A stretch of DNA of 64,000 bases from Bin87 sp965197635 (GTDB lineage Bacteria; Chloroflexota; Dehalococcoidia; Lucifugimonadales; UBA3495), in contig OZ240218.1 in the NCBI GenBank assembly GCA_965197635.1, positions 496,001 to 560,000 of the forward strand, written 5' to 3'. Positions 54,151 through 62,877 of this stretch are shown piece by piece (positions within the stretch are counted from its first letter, which is position 1; each line of letters starts with the position of its first letter). The notes under the pieces were generated by a model. It did not search any database. It was given only the letters and a program-made list of their open reading frames with translations, and was not told where the DNA came from. The position numbers and the translations under genes were made by a program.

Positions 54151-55365
54151 TCAGAGGTTCAGTTCCAGGATGTACAGGCCGCCCTGGAGCCGGTCCACCA
54201 CGTAAATGATGCCGTTCTCGTCCACGTGCACGTCGTTGATGCCGTTGGCGTCGGCCCCGTCGGGTATCTGCGGAATGTAGTAGGCGACCTCTTCGGGTTG
54301 GAAGGGATTGGTGGTGTCGAACACCCTGATGCCGCCGTTGAAGAAGGTGGCGTACACCAGGGTGTCCGAGCGCAGAGACAGTTCGCCGGGGCGGTTTTCG
54401 TGGATGTTGTGCGCTCCGTAGCGGCCGGGGCGGTTGAAGAAGTCGTCGGTGTCCTGCATCGGCAGGGTGCTGATGATCACCGGGTTGGTCTCCAGGCGGT
54501 TGTCCATCAGCCAGACCAGCTTGGGGTAGTCGGCGCCGCCCAAGGCGGTGGCCTCCTGGGTCACCACCAGCAGGTCGCGGCTGAACAGGGGCAGGACCGT
54601 ATGGGTGAACCCCGGGAACGGCGGGGCGTAGTTCAACTGAGCTACCATCTGCGGGCGGGACACGTCGGAGATGTCCAGCGTGATGACGCCCGAGTCTTTC
54701 CAGCCGCAGTAGGCCCGGTCGGGCCGGTTGGGGTACACGTTGGTGTTGTGGACGCTGTGGCCCACGTCGAGATAGGGATGCCGGTCCGGCGGCGGCGCGT
54801 CGTCGCCCTCCTGGGTGCCGGGCAGCCACCAGCGGCCGGCCTCGCGGGGATTGGCGGGACTCGACACGTCCATGATGACGTAGAACTGGTCGTCCTTGGG
54901 ATCGGTGGGACGGGAGTCGGGAGTGCCGGTGGCCAGGTGGGCGTAGTTGCCGTCAACCCACCAGAGGCAGTGGCAGCCCCGCGAGCCGGGCCCCTGGGCG
55001 TCGTAGAAGGCGATGCGCCTGGGGGCGTCGGGATCGCTGATGTCGAACACGCCCATGCCGGCGCCGGGCTGGCCGTGCTCGCGGGACTGGTAGGCCACCA
55101 GCATGGTGTCGCCGAGGATGGACAGGGAGTTGGAGCGCAGGTGGTCGTAGTCCAGGTCGGTCTGGGCCACCACCCTGGGGTTGGCGAGGTCAGTGACGTT
55201 AACGCTGGTGAAGTCCTTGGGGGCGCTCTCATGGGCCATGTAGAGGATGCGCCGCCCGCCGGCCGTCTGGTGCAGGTCAACTCCCTCGCCGATGTTGTTG
55301 TGCCCCTTCAGATCGACGTGGGAAATGAGCTTCATGTTCCTGGATTCAGCGGTTCGGGTGGTCAT
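54151..55365 (-). CDS. LVIVD-repeat beta-propeller protein
   Basis: 404 residues made of propeller-like repeats of the LVIVD type (GVFDISDPDAPRRIAFYDAQG, VIMDVSSPANPREAGRWW, ITLDISDVSRPQMVAQLNY, RVFDTTNPFQPEEVAYYIPQ). The His-containing blocks GSRGCHCLWWVDGNYAH and VGHSVHNTNVYP could bind metal. The protein lacks a signal peptide; function unknown. The ATG at 55365 follows GGAGG. The M24 gene starts 29 bp downstream, so the two are probably cotranscribed. A partial second copy of its 3' end lies beyond that gene. Confidence 0.82.
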   Translation of the reverse strand: MTTRTAESRNMKLISHVDLKGHNNIGEGVDLHQTAGGRRILYMAHESAPKDFTSVNVTDLANPRVVAQTDLDYDHLRSNSLSILGDTMLVAYQSREHGQPGAGMGVFDISDPDAPRRIAFYDAQGPGSRGCHCLWWVDGNYAHLATGTPDSRPTDPKDDQFYVIMDVSSPANPREAGRWWLPGTQEGDDAPPPDRHPYLDVGHSVHNTNVYPNRPDRAYCGWKDSGVITLDISDVSRPQMVAQLNYAPPFPGFTHTVLPLFSRDLLVVTQEATALGGADYPKLVWLMDNRLETNPVIISTLPMQDTDDFFNRPGRYGAHNIHENRPGELSLRSDTLVYATFFNGGIRVFDTTNPFQPEEVAYYIPQIPDGADANGINDVHVDENGIIYVVDRLQGGLYILELNL

Positions 55366-55431
55366 GAAGCCTCCTTGGGCGTTTTTGCAACGCAATTGGT
55401 GGATTTTCGTTCAGGCGGTTCGTCGGTGGCG

Positions 55432-55515
55432 GTAGCGTTCCGTATCAGATAGCTGGATGCTATAGACGCCGCGTCCGGCGCAGGTAGGGGAAAACCACCT
55501 AAATCGCAACGCTAC
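55432..55515. repeat. MITE-like inverted-repeat element (84 bp), copy 2
   Basis: GTAGCGTTCCGTATCAG at 55432 and AAACCACCTAAATCGC-AACGCTAC ending 55515 match the ends of the element at 5567-5676 (GTAGCGTTCCG..., ...CACCTAATACGGAACGCTAC). The core is different and shorter. It sits 67 bp upstream of the LVIVD-type gene, as copy 1 sits upstream of pepA. Confidence 0.75.
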
Positions 55516-55572
55516 TCTTCCGGGGCAGTTTATCACCCCGCACGGCTGCGACTGACCACCAAGGTGGATCGG

Positions 55573-56694
55573 CTATCCCATTACCCGCCGGAATAACGCC
55601 AGGGCATTGCCGCCGGCGATCTTTTTGACATCATCGTCGGAGTAGCCACGGGCGATGAGGCCGCGGATGATGTTCTTGCCGTCGGCGGGGGACTCGAGGC
55701 CGTTGACATAACGCGCCGGCGTGGGGCCGGGGCGGCCCATGACGACTTCGCCGACGCCTACGGAATCGCCGATGCCGGTGTCGGTGCCGATGGCGACGTG
55801 GTCCACGCCCACCAGGTTGACCATGTAGTCGTAGTGGTCGAGGACGCATTCGATGCTCTGCTCCGGGTCGTTGCTGAGCCGGTTTGGTACGGCGGTTATC
55901 CCGATGATGCCGCCTTTCCGGGCGCAGGCCAGCAACTCCTCGTCCTTTCTCAACCTCCGGGCCTGAAAGCTGTCGCTGGCCAGGGTGTAGGAGCCGTCGT
56001 GGCTGAAGGTCACGGGAGTCTGCGACGCCGCGATGGCGTCCATGGCGGTGCGGAAGGAGGCGTGGGACACGTCAACGACCATGCCCAGCTGGTTCATGCG
56101 CTGGACGACCTCCAGTCCGAAGTCGCTGAGGCCGCCGTCGTTGCGCTCGAAGATGCCGTCGCCGATGTAGGCCTTGCGGCTGTAGGTCAGGCCGGCCAGA
56201 CGGATGCCCGCGTTGTAGAGCACGTCCACCAGGTTCAGCTCGTTGCCGATGGCAAGGTGCTCCACCGTGGGCAGGAACCCCACCTTGTCCTGCTGCTTGG
56301 CCGATTCTATGTCGGCGGCGCTGCTGACCTGGAGCACGTCGTCATGCTGCGAAATGTCCGAAATCATCATGCTGATCTCTTCCAGCAGGTCGGAGAAGCG
56401 GATGAAGGACATCTCGTTGGTGTGGAGCATTCCGCGAAAGACGTTGGCGGTTCCCACGGTGGTGAAGCCGCCATGCCGCACCGCGTCGTAGCCCCAGATG
56501 TAGCGGTCGCTGCGCAGGTACTCCCAATACTGACTGAAGTCTTCGGGCAGGACCATCGGGTGCTGGTGGAGGTCGATCATTATCGACTCTTCCATCAGGC
56601 GCTGGAACCGGATTTCCTGCTGGGCGTCCAGCGGCACGGTCATGGAGGGGACGCGGCCCACTTGGGCGACGAGGTGGAAACGGCCTGGGGTCAT
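55573..56694 (-). CDS. Membrane dipeptidase-like protein (peptidase M19)
   Basis: 373 residues of the amidohydrolase fold. IMIDLHQHPMVL carries the first metal pair (H-x-H), GFLPTVEHLAIGN has the bridging Glu region, MGMVVDVSHASFRTA and PVTFSHDGSYTLA contain the two later His ligands, and VDHVAIGTDTGIGD is the usual H-V-x-I-G-x-D block. M19 enzymes cleave dipeptides, including D-amino-acid-containing ones, using two zinc ions. There is no signal peptide, so it is cytoplasmic unlike the animal enzyme. It lies 12 bp after the phosphotriesterase-like gene and is probably cotranscribed with it. Confidence 0.88.
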   Translation of the reverse strand: MTPGRFHLVAQVGRVPSMTVPLDAQQEIRFQRLMEESIMIDLHQHPMVLPEDFSQYWEYLRSDRYIWGYDAVRHGGFTTVGTANVFRGMLHTNEMSFIRFSDLLEEISMMISDISQHDDVLQVSSAADIESAKQQDKVGFLPTVEHLAIGNELNLVDVLYNAGIRLAGLTYSRKAYIGDGIFERNDGGLSDFGLEVVQRMNQLGMVVDVSHASFRTAMDAIAASQTPVTFSHDGSYTLASDSFQARRLRKDEELLACARKGGIIGITAVPNRLSNDPEQSIECVLDHYDYMVNLVGVDHVAIGTDTGIGDSVGVGEVVMGRPGPTPARYVNGLESPADGKNIIRGLIARGYSDDDVKKIAGGNALALFRRVMG

Positions 56695-56706
56695 GGTGTA
56701 ACTCCG

Positions 56707-57666
56707 TTAGTCGGAGGGGCGCTTGCCCTCGAAGTACCGGCGGGGGTTGTCGATCATCATGCGGTCGATGACGGTTTGGGGCACTCCCGACTCCATCAGC
56801 CGGGGGATGATGGCGCGGCTGAGCCAGAGGTAGCCGTCGGGGTTCTGGTCCCTGGTGGGGAAGCCCTCCGAGCTGACGCGGGAGAGGACGACGTTCCAGT
56901 CGTGGGACAGCATCAGGTTGGCCGCCAAACCTTCGTCCAACCGCTCTTTCAGGTAATCGGTGCGCTGCTGCCAGGGCGGCAGGTTGGGGCGTCCGCCGGG
57001 ATTGTTGATGTCCCAGCCCAGCCACACGCCCAGTCGGGCCAGCTCGCGGTGGTAGTCGGGGTCGAGGGTGTTGTTGATGTGGCCCACGTAGATGTTGTGG
57101 GGCACGACGCCTTCCTCTTTCAGGATGCGCACCTGCTCCTCGCCGATGCGGGACTGGGCCGGTGTGTGGGTGGTGATGGGGACGCCGGTGCGGAGGTGGG
57201 TGCGAGCCGAGGCGCGGAGCATCAGCTCCTCATGCTCGGTGATGGGGTCGCCGGTGGCCACCTTGATGATGCCGGCCCTGATGCCGGCGCCCTCGATCCC
57301 CTGCTCGATTTCCCGTACCCAGAGGTCGGCGATGAAGTCCTTGTCCCGGCCCCAGAAGCTGCGGGGCACGTCCAGCCAGCAGCCGGTGCAGCAGATGAAC
57401 TGCACTCCCGTTCCTTCCGAGACCTCTTTCATCAGCAGGACATCGCGGCCCAGATCCATGGGCGAGACCTCGACGACGGTGTCCACGCCGCCGTTCCTGG
57501 CCTGGCTGAAGGACTCCAGGGCCATGTTCAGGGCCTGGTCGCGGAATTCCAACTCGTAGTAGGTGGTCCGGATGCCGGCGGATGAGTCGATCAGGTGTTC
57601 ATGGGGCAAGGTGAACCCCAGGTCCGCCGTATCCAATGGCCCCAGCACCGAGTTAATGGTTGCCAT
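56707..57666 (-). CDS. Phosphotriesterase-like (PTE) family hydrolase
   Basis: 319 residues with the PTE-type TIM barrel: LGFTLPHEHLIDS (H-x-H metal pair), IRAGIIKVATGDP (carboxylated Lys position), VPITTHTPAQSR, VGHINNTLDPDY (two His), and NLMLSHDWNV (Asp). All six metal/Lys positions are present. Most bacterial relatives are lactonases or act on unknown esters. The ATG at 57666 has GGAGG upstream; a longer frame starts at 57687. Together with the M19 gene it may form a two-hydrolase operon. Cytoplasmic. Confidence 0.9.
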   Translation of the reverse strand: MATINSVLGPLDTADLGFTLPHEHLIDSSAGIRTTYYELEFRDQALNMALESFSQARNGGVDTVVEVSPMDLGRDVLLMKEVSEGTGVQFICCTGCWLDVPRSFWGRDKDFIADLWVREIEQGIEGAGIRAGIIKVATGDPITEHEELMLRASARTHLRTGVPITTHTPAQSRIGEEQVRILKEEGVVPHNIYVGHINNTLDPDYHRELARLGVWLGWDINNPGGRPNLPPWQQRTDYLKERLDEGLAANLMLSHDWNVVLSRVSSEGFPTRDQNPDGYLWLSRAIIPRLMESGVPQTVIDRMMIDNPRRYFEGKRPSD

Positions 57667-57817
57667 GCGCCACCTCCGATTGGTCAATGCGTCTTGACGG
57701 CGGGGATAACTCTCATCGGATTATACAAGGGTTGGCTTCATCCTGCGGTGATAGAATCGACAAATCATTCCACCGGAGCCAGGGCGGTCATTAACAACAG
57801 GCGATAGAGGTAGCAAA

Positions 57818-58969
57818 ATGCCATTGCATTTCACCGAGCAAGAGTTGGCCGGGCGCAGGGAGAAGGTTGTGGCGGAATTGCAGCAGCGGGGGTTGGCGGC
57901 GCTGCTGATTTTCCGGCAGGAGAGCATGTACTACCTGACGGGGTACGACACCACCGGCTACTCGCAGTTCCAGTGCCTCTACCTGGGAGCCGACGGCAGG
58001 CTGATCCTGCTGACCCGTTCCGCCGACTTGCGGCAGGCGCGGTTGACCTCGGTGATTGACGACATCCGCATCTGGGTGGACCGCGCCGACAGCAATCCGG
58101 GTCAGGACCTTTGGCAAATCCTGGAGGAACAGGCATGTCGCGGCCAGCGCGTGGGCATCGAACTGGATGCGTGGTGCCTCACCGGAGCGCGTTGGGAGTA
58201 TGTTCGGGCCGCCATCGCCGGCCGCTGCGAATACGAGGACAGCTCCGATCTGGTGAGCCGTTTGCGGCTGGTCAAGAGCGACGCCGAGTTGGAATACGTC
58301 CGCCAAGCCGCGACCCTGGCCGACGACGCGCTGGCGGCAGCCCAACGGCTGGCCAAGCCCGGTACGCCGGAGCAGGAGGTACTGGCGAGGATGCAGGCCG
58401 CGGTCTTGCAGGGCGGAGGCGATTACGCAGCGTCCCGTTTCATCATCGGGTCCGGGGAGAACGCCCTCATGGTGAGGAATTTCACCGGATACCGCACGTT
58501 GGACGCCAATGACCAACTGCAACTGGAATTCGGCGGCGCATACCGCCACTACCATTCCTGCCTGATGCGAACGATCCTTACCGGCGAACCCAGCCAGCGG
58601 CAGCTCGCCATGCACGCCGCCTGCTGCGACGCCCTGCAAGCCTGCAAGGACGCCGCCCGGCCGGGTTGCACCTTTGGCGATGTTTTCGCGGCCCATGCCG
58701 ACTCCCTGGACGCATCCGGGTTCGGCGAACACCGCCTCAACGCCTGCGGCTACAGCCTGGGTGCGCTGTACCCGCCAACCTGGATGGACTGGCCCATGAT
58801 TTACCGGGACAACCCGGTGGTGTTGCAGCCCAACATGGTGGTCTTCATGCACATGGTCCTGCTGGACTGGGACCGTAGGCTGGCAATGGCGGTGGGTGAC
58901 ACCGTGGTGGTCACCCCCGACGGGTGCGAGACACTAACCAAGATGGGGACGGGTCTGACAGTAAATTGA
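57818..58969 (+). CDS. M24-family peptidase / creatinase-like protein
   Basis: 383 residues. The N-terminal domain (GLAALLIFRQESMYYLTGYDTTGYS) is typical of Xaa-Pro peptidases/creatinases. The catalytic domain has RLRLVKSDAELEYVRQAA, GSGENALMVRNFTGYRTL, QLQLEFGGAYRHYHSCLMRTI, NACGYSLGALYPPTWMD and MVVFMHMVLLDW. The five metal ligands D-D-H-E-E are mostly replaced (for example LQLEFGG where D-x-G is expected, and FMHMVL where E-x-G is expected), so metal-independent chemistry, as in creatinase, is likely. It diverges from the second M24 protein at 53 kb. Divergently transcribed from the PTE-like gene. Confidence 0.85.
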   Translation: MPLHFTEQELAGRREKVVAELQQRGLAALLIFRQESMYYLTGYDTTGYSQFQCLYLGADGRLILLTRSADLRQARLTSVIDDIRIWVDRADSNPGQDLWQILEEQACRGQRVGIELDAWCLTGARWEYVRAAIAGRCEYEDSSDLVSRLRLVKSDAELEYVRQAATLADDALAAAQRLAKPGTPEQEVLARMQAAVLQGGGDYAASRFIIGSGENALMVRNFTGYRTLDANDQLQLEFGGAYRHYHSCLMRTILTGEPSQRQLAMHAACCDALQACKDAARPGCTFGDVFAAHADSLDASGFGEHRLNACGYSLGALYPPTWMDWPMIYRDNPVVLQPNMVVFMHMVLLDWDRRLAMAVGDTVVVTPDGCETLTKMGTGLTVN

Positions 58970-59166
58970 CCGTCAAGCCCGCCGCGCTGACGCCAGTATC
59001 CGGTCATGGACGCCAAACGACGTCGGCGAGAAAGTGTTGCAGCGCTCGCGGCGACACTGGCGGCGACGGCATCTCTCGCCGGCCCGCCGTTCTACTAATC
59101 GTGCTTCATCAACCCGGCGAATCCGTTGGCCCGCATACCGGTGAGCATCGCCTTCAGGTCATCTCC

Positions 59167-60045
59167 CTAACCGGGAGGAGGTCCCGCCATCGTCACCTGG
59201 CAGCCAAACGCGGCTTCAAACAGTGGCTGCGGGAACCCGGCGTCCGGGTTCATCAGTTCGGCCATCTTCTCCGGCCCGCCCACCGCTTCCAGTACGCACT
59301 GGAAGTTTTCGTACTCTTCCGGAGCGATGCCCATGGTAGAGCCGGCGGCCTGGAACTCCGCTTCGTTCAGGCACGACAGCGACACCATGAAACTGACCAT
59401 CGCCAAAGCCATTGCCGCCTCGGCGTCTGGGTTCGCGCCGGGTTCGCCGGTGGCAGCGAGCAACACCTCGCCTAGATCAGTATCTGCAAATCCCGTGCGC
59501 AGGCACGCGGAGGAGTCCTCGCTCAGCGGCCCGGTCGCGGTCAATACCGGAGTTAGGAAAAGGCGCAGCCGTGTTTCCTGTTCAAGGCATCCGATCAGGG
59601 CTTGACGCTCTTCAACGGTAGCCAGCTCAGGGGCATTGGCCAGGACGGCAAACTGTTCCGGCGAAACCTCTTGCGCCAGGCAGTTTCTTTCCGCGTCCGA
59701 CACGCTGGCCAAGAACCAGGCAGGGTCGGAAATCGGCAGAGGCGTGAGCGGCGCCGTCCACGTTTCGGCGCTGGCCTGAGGGGTGGGAGTACGAACCTCT
59801 GTCGGTGTGGGCGCCACCGTGGGCGTGGGACTGGGACGAGGGGTGTCGGTCGGCGCCGCCGCTTGGATTTCGGCTTCCTGGGTGGCCGAGATTTCCGCTA
59901 CCACTGCGGCAATGGTGGCTTCCACGTTCGGCTCGTCGTTCGGCTCGTCATCACCGCCTCCGCAGCCGATTGCGAACCAGCACAGGAATGCCAATGCCAG
60001 CAGCATCGATATGCTGGCGGCGGTTCGTCTATTCATTATCGGCAT
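59167..60045 (-). CDS. Putative lipoprotein with Thr/Pro-rich linker
   Basis: 292 residues. A basic start (MNRRTAA) and hydrophobic helix end in the lipobox FAIGC (Cys28), followed by GGGDDEPNDEP, so it is likely lipid-anchored outside the membrane. A Thr/Pro-rich spacer (TDTPRPSPTPTVAPTPTEVR) leads to a helical C-terminal domain with several Cys (NCLAQEVS, IGCLEQET, ACLRTGF, SCLNEAE, FQCVLEA, FGCQVT) that may form disulfides. I recognise no domain. Similar low-complexity-linker lipoproteins are frequent in Chloroflexota. MPIM at 60045 follows GAGG; a nearby ATG (60036) is an alternative. Confidence 0.75.
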   Translation of the reverse strand: MPIMNRRTAASISMLLALAFLCWFAIGCGGGDDEPNDEPNVEATIAAVVAEISATQEAEIQAAAPTDTPRPSPTPTVAPTPTEVRTPTPQASAETWTAPLTPLPISDPAWFLASVSDAERNCLAQEVSPEQFAVLANAPELATVEERQALIGCLEQETRLRLFLTPVLTATGPLSEDSSACLRTGFADTDLGEVLLAATGEPGANPDAEAAMALAMVSFMVSLSCLNEAEFQAAGSTMGIAPEEYENFQCVLEAVGGPEKMAELMNPDAGFPQPLFEAAFGCQVTMAGPPPG

Positions 60046-60553
60046 GAGGAACCTCACGGAATCGCTGACTATGAATTCCGGCGGCGGCAGCAGGAACCGG
60101 AAGAACACAGAGACATTAACATAATCCTAGCACGCAATACGATTGCAACTATCCGGCGAGCGAAAATTCGTGAAATTCCTGTCGCGGCGCTCTTGGCGCT
60201 GCTTCCGCCACTGGTGAACATCAAACGACCCGCCTGGCACAGGCCGGCGGGCCGAGTCCGTTTTGGCGATTTTCCTCGCGTTGATAACGGCTTGGGCCCC
60301 GACCGCGGTGACAGGGCCGATGTCGGTCACCGCTACGGCCCGCACCCCGACAATACCGTATGGGCTGAGTGCGCGGCGACGTGCAGCGAGTTGCAGCTGT
60401 TGCGGGGAGCATTTGCTTCCCCGTAGTTTGCGTCATTGAAGCCAGGATGCCTGTGGTCAATCATCCTCTTTTTTGTCCACATCCTCCAGCGGGGAGCAGA
60501 GTCTATATCATCAATGAGACTTTTCTCGAGGCAGTCGGTGCCGCCCCAATAGT
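60046..60553. other. Intergenic 0.5 kb
   Basis: No gene supported. It lies between the start of the lipoprotein gene and the 3' end of the broken fibronectin-domain gene, so it should contain the lipoprotein promoter. No strong terminator seen. Confidence 0.35.
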
Positions 60554-60602
60554 TCACGTCGTTTGTATGAGTATGCCCGGCCCAATATCCGCTGGAACAT
60601 GT

Positions 60603-60815
60603 TTCAACGACCGCAATGCCGCCGCCGTTGCTGTTGCTGCCGCCGCCGGTGTTGCTGTTGCTGCCGCCGCCGTTGTTGCCGCCGCCGCCGTTGTTGCCGC
60701 CGCCGCCGGTGTTGCGTTGTTGCCGCCGCCGCCGGTGTTGCTGTCGCCGCCGTTGTTGCCGCCGCCGCCGGTGTTGCTGTCGCCGCCGGTGTTGCTGTCG
60801 TCGTTGTCGTCCTTG
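60603..60815 (-). repeat. Low-complexity GGC/AAC tandem repeat
   Basis: A tract of (GCCGCCGCCG-TTGTT/GTTGCT)-type units, 9- and 15-bp periods, coding on the minus strand for Gly/Asn/Asp/Ser/Thr-rich repeats such as NTGGGGNNGGDSNTGG. Such tracts expand and contract by slippage and are a likely cause of the frame changes in the host gene. Confidence 0.7.
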
Positions 60816-62043
60816 TTACCATCCCCCGGTGTCTGGGTAGGCGGAGGATCTTGGCGGGGGGTCAATGCGGAAGTGCGGACGGTGGCGGCCGTGGACCATT
60901 CGCTCATCCCGACCGCATTGCACGCCGCCACCTGCACGGAGTATTCCGTGTCGGCTTGCAGGCCGGTTAGGGTCTGGCTAAGTCCCTGCATCACTTTCAC
61001 AGTACCATCCATACCGCCGGGCGGCGTGTGCAGGACGGCGTACATCTTGACCTGTGACCCGCCGTTGTCCGACGGGGCGGTCCACTGCGCGTTGATCGAG
61101 TCTGAGCCGCCGGCGGAGACGGTTGGCGTCTGGCGTGCCGGGCGTTCCGTTGCTTCCCGTTTCGGCCTTCTCCGCACCAGGCATTGTTGGTTTCGCCGAT
61201 GGTGTTGCCGCCCGTGGTGCTTGATGGAGTGAGGGTCGTTATGATCGCTCCCGGCGACCAGTTGCTGAACCCGATGGCGTTGCACGCCGACACCCTTATT
61301 TCATAGGTGGCGCCGGCAGTCAGGCCCTGGAGGATCTCGCTCGACCCGTGGGCCTCGATCTCGGTACGGGTTCCATCACGGGGAACATACATGATGGAGT
61401 ACCTGATGATGGGCGACCCGTTGTCGCTGGGGGCGTTCCATTGAACGCCGACCAAAGTCGTATCCTGGGTGAGAATGAGGGTGGGCGCCGCGGGCCGGGA
61501 CGGTGTGCCGTCGCTGCCCCGTTCGGCATCGCCGCACTCGCTGGTGTAAACCACAGTGGTGCCGTCGCCGTTGCCGTTGCCATCCCCGTTGCCGCCGTCG
61601 CCGTTGCCATCCACCGCCGTTTGGGTACTGCCGGGCGTTTGGCCGTGCCGCCGCCGTTGTACCACCGTTGCCGCCGGGCGGTTGGGTACTGCCGGGCGTT
61701 TGGGTACTGCCGGGCGTTTGGGTGCCGCCGGTACCATCTTGACCACCAGTGCCGATGCCGGAGGACCCAGATTGTTGCGCTGACTGCGGCAGCGGCCCGA
61801 TCACCAAATACGCGACGCCTTCGTGGATCGGGTTGCTCAGGGTCGGGTCATCGCCGGACGCCAATTCGATCTTGATGGTGTAGGTTCCCACCGGACAGGT
61901 TCCAGGTATCACCGCAGTTTGAATCGACGACCCCGTGTTGGTGGTCAACAGGCGGATCGCGTTCATCCCCTGGCCCTGGCACCTGGGGTTTGCGGCGGAC
62001 CCTTGCAACACGCGGGCCCGGTAGTAGTAGTCCACGGTCTGAG

Positions 62044-62877
62044 CAGGGTGTCTAGAATCAGGGTCCAATTGGTCTGGACGCATGAAGGCAGAGAGGGAGG
62101 AGTTGGTCGTAGTGTGGGGGTATGGAACGACCAGCTTATCCCAGCGACCTCAGCGACCGAGAATGGCAACTGTGGGAACCCCTGTTACCTCCGCCCAACG
62201 CCGGGCGGGCGTTGCCGATCACCTACCCGAGACGGGAGATCGTGACGCCATCCGCTACGTGCTGCGCACCGGCTGCTCCTGGAGGATGCTGCCCCATGAC
62301 CTGCCGCCGTGGCGCATTGTGTTCCATTACTTCCGCACCTGGCGTCGGGACGGAACTTGGCAGCGGGCCCACGGTGCACGCCAGGCTGCGGCCGGCTCAC
62401 CGCAGCGCGGCCATCATCGACAGCCAGTCGGTAAAGACCACGGAAAAAGGGGGCCCAGATACGACGCGGGCAAGAAGGTGAAGGGACGCAAACGCCATAT
62501 CGTAGTAGATACCCTGGGTGCTGCCAGCGGTGGCGGTGCATCCGGCTGACATTCAGGATCGAGACGGCGCGCGGTTGGTATTACGGCGTTTGATGGGCCG
62601 CTTCCCTCGGCTACAACTGATCTGGGCCGACGGCGCGTACGGCGGCAAACTGGTGGCGTGGGCCCAGACGGTGGCCGGTTGGAGATTGGAACTGGTGCGC
62701 CGTCCAGCACAGCAACACACCTCCAGGTGCTGCCCCGGCGTTGGGTAGTGGAACGTCGGTTGGCTGAACCGGCAGCGGCGATTGGCAAGGACTACGAGGC
62801 ATTGTGCGAAACCACGGAAACCTGGATCTACATCTCCATGACCGGCCTCATGCTACGCCGACTGGCCCGGACACCCT
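62044..62877 (+). mobile_element. IS5-family element (about 834 bp) with 5-bp flanking duplication
   Basis: AGGGTGTC near the left end (from 62044) and its inverse GACACCCT at the right end (to 62877) are short terminal repeats. CTGAG occurs on both sides (62039-62043 and 62878-62882). Removing the element joins two halves of the surface-protein sequence (SNLDADSNA with QTVDYYYRARV). The family call comes from the transposase motifs. The exact duplication length (4 or 5 bp) is uncertain. Confidence 0.75.
62122..62877 (+). pseudogene. IS5-family transposase with several frameshifts
   Basis: ERPAYPSDLSDREWQLWEPL opens frame 1. A shift near 62240 leads to RYVLRTGCSWRMLPHDLPPW and FHYFRTWRRDGTWQRAH. 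Further shifts give SAAIIDSQSVKTTEKGGP (first Asp), DAGKKVKGRKRHIVVDTLG, VHPADIQDRDGARLVLRRLM, RLQLIWADGAYGGKLV (second Asp) and LPRRWVVERRLAEPAA (Glu region, RRWVVER). Each block is in order but the frames differ at four or more points. It is inactive, although some IS5 groups use one programmed shift. The remnant at 1.1 kb derives from the same element type. Confidence 0.85.

Noticed and set aside
55798..57585. 595-codon plus-strand frame opposite the M19 and PTE-like genes
   Set aside because: Antisense shadow in GC-rich DNA; both minus-strand genes have full catalytic motifs.
59095..59166. Short minus-strand frame GDDLKAMLTGMRANGFAGLM after the lipoprotein stop
   Set aside because: Protein-like, but too short to place and without start or family; could be a relic.
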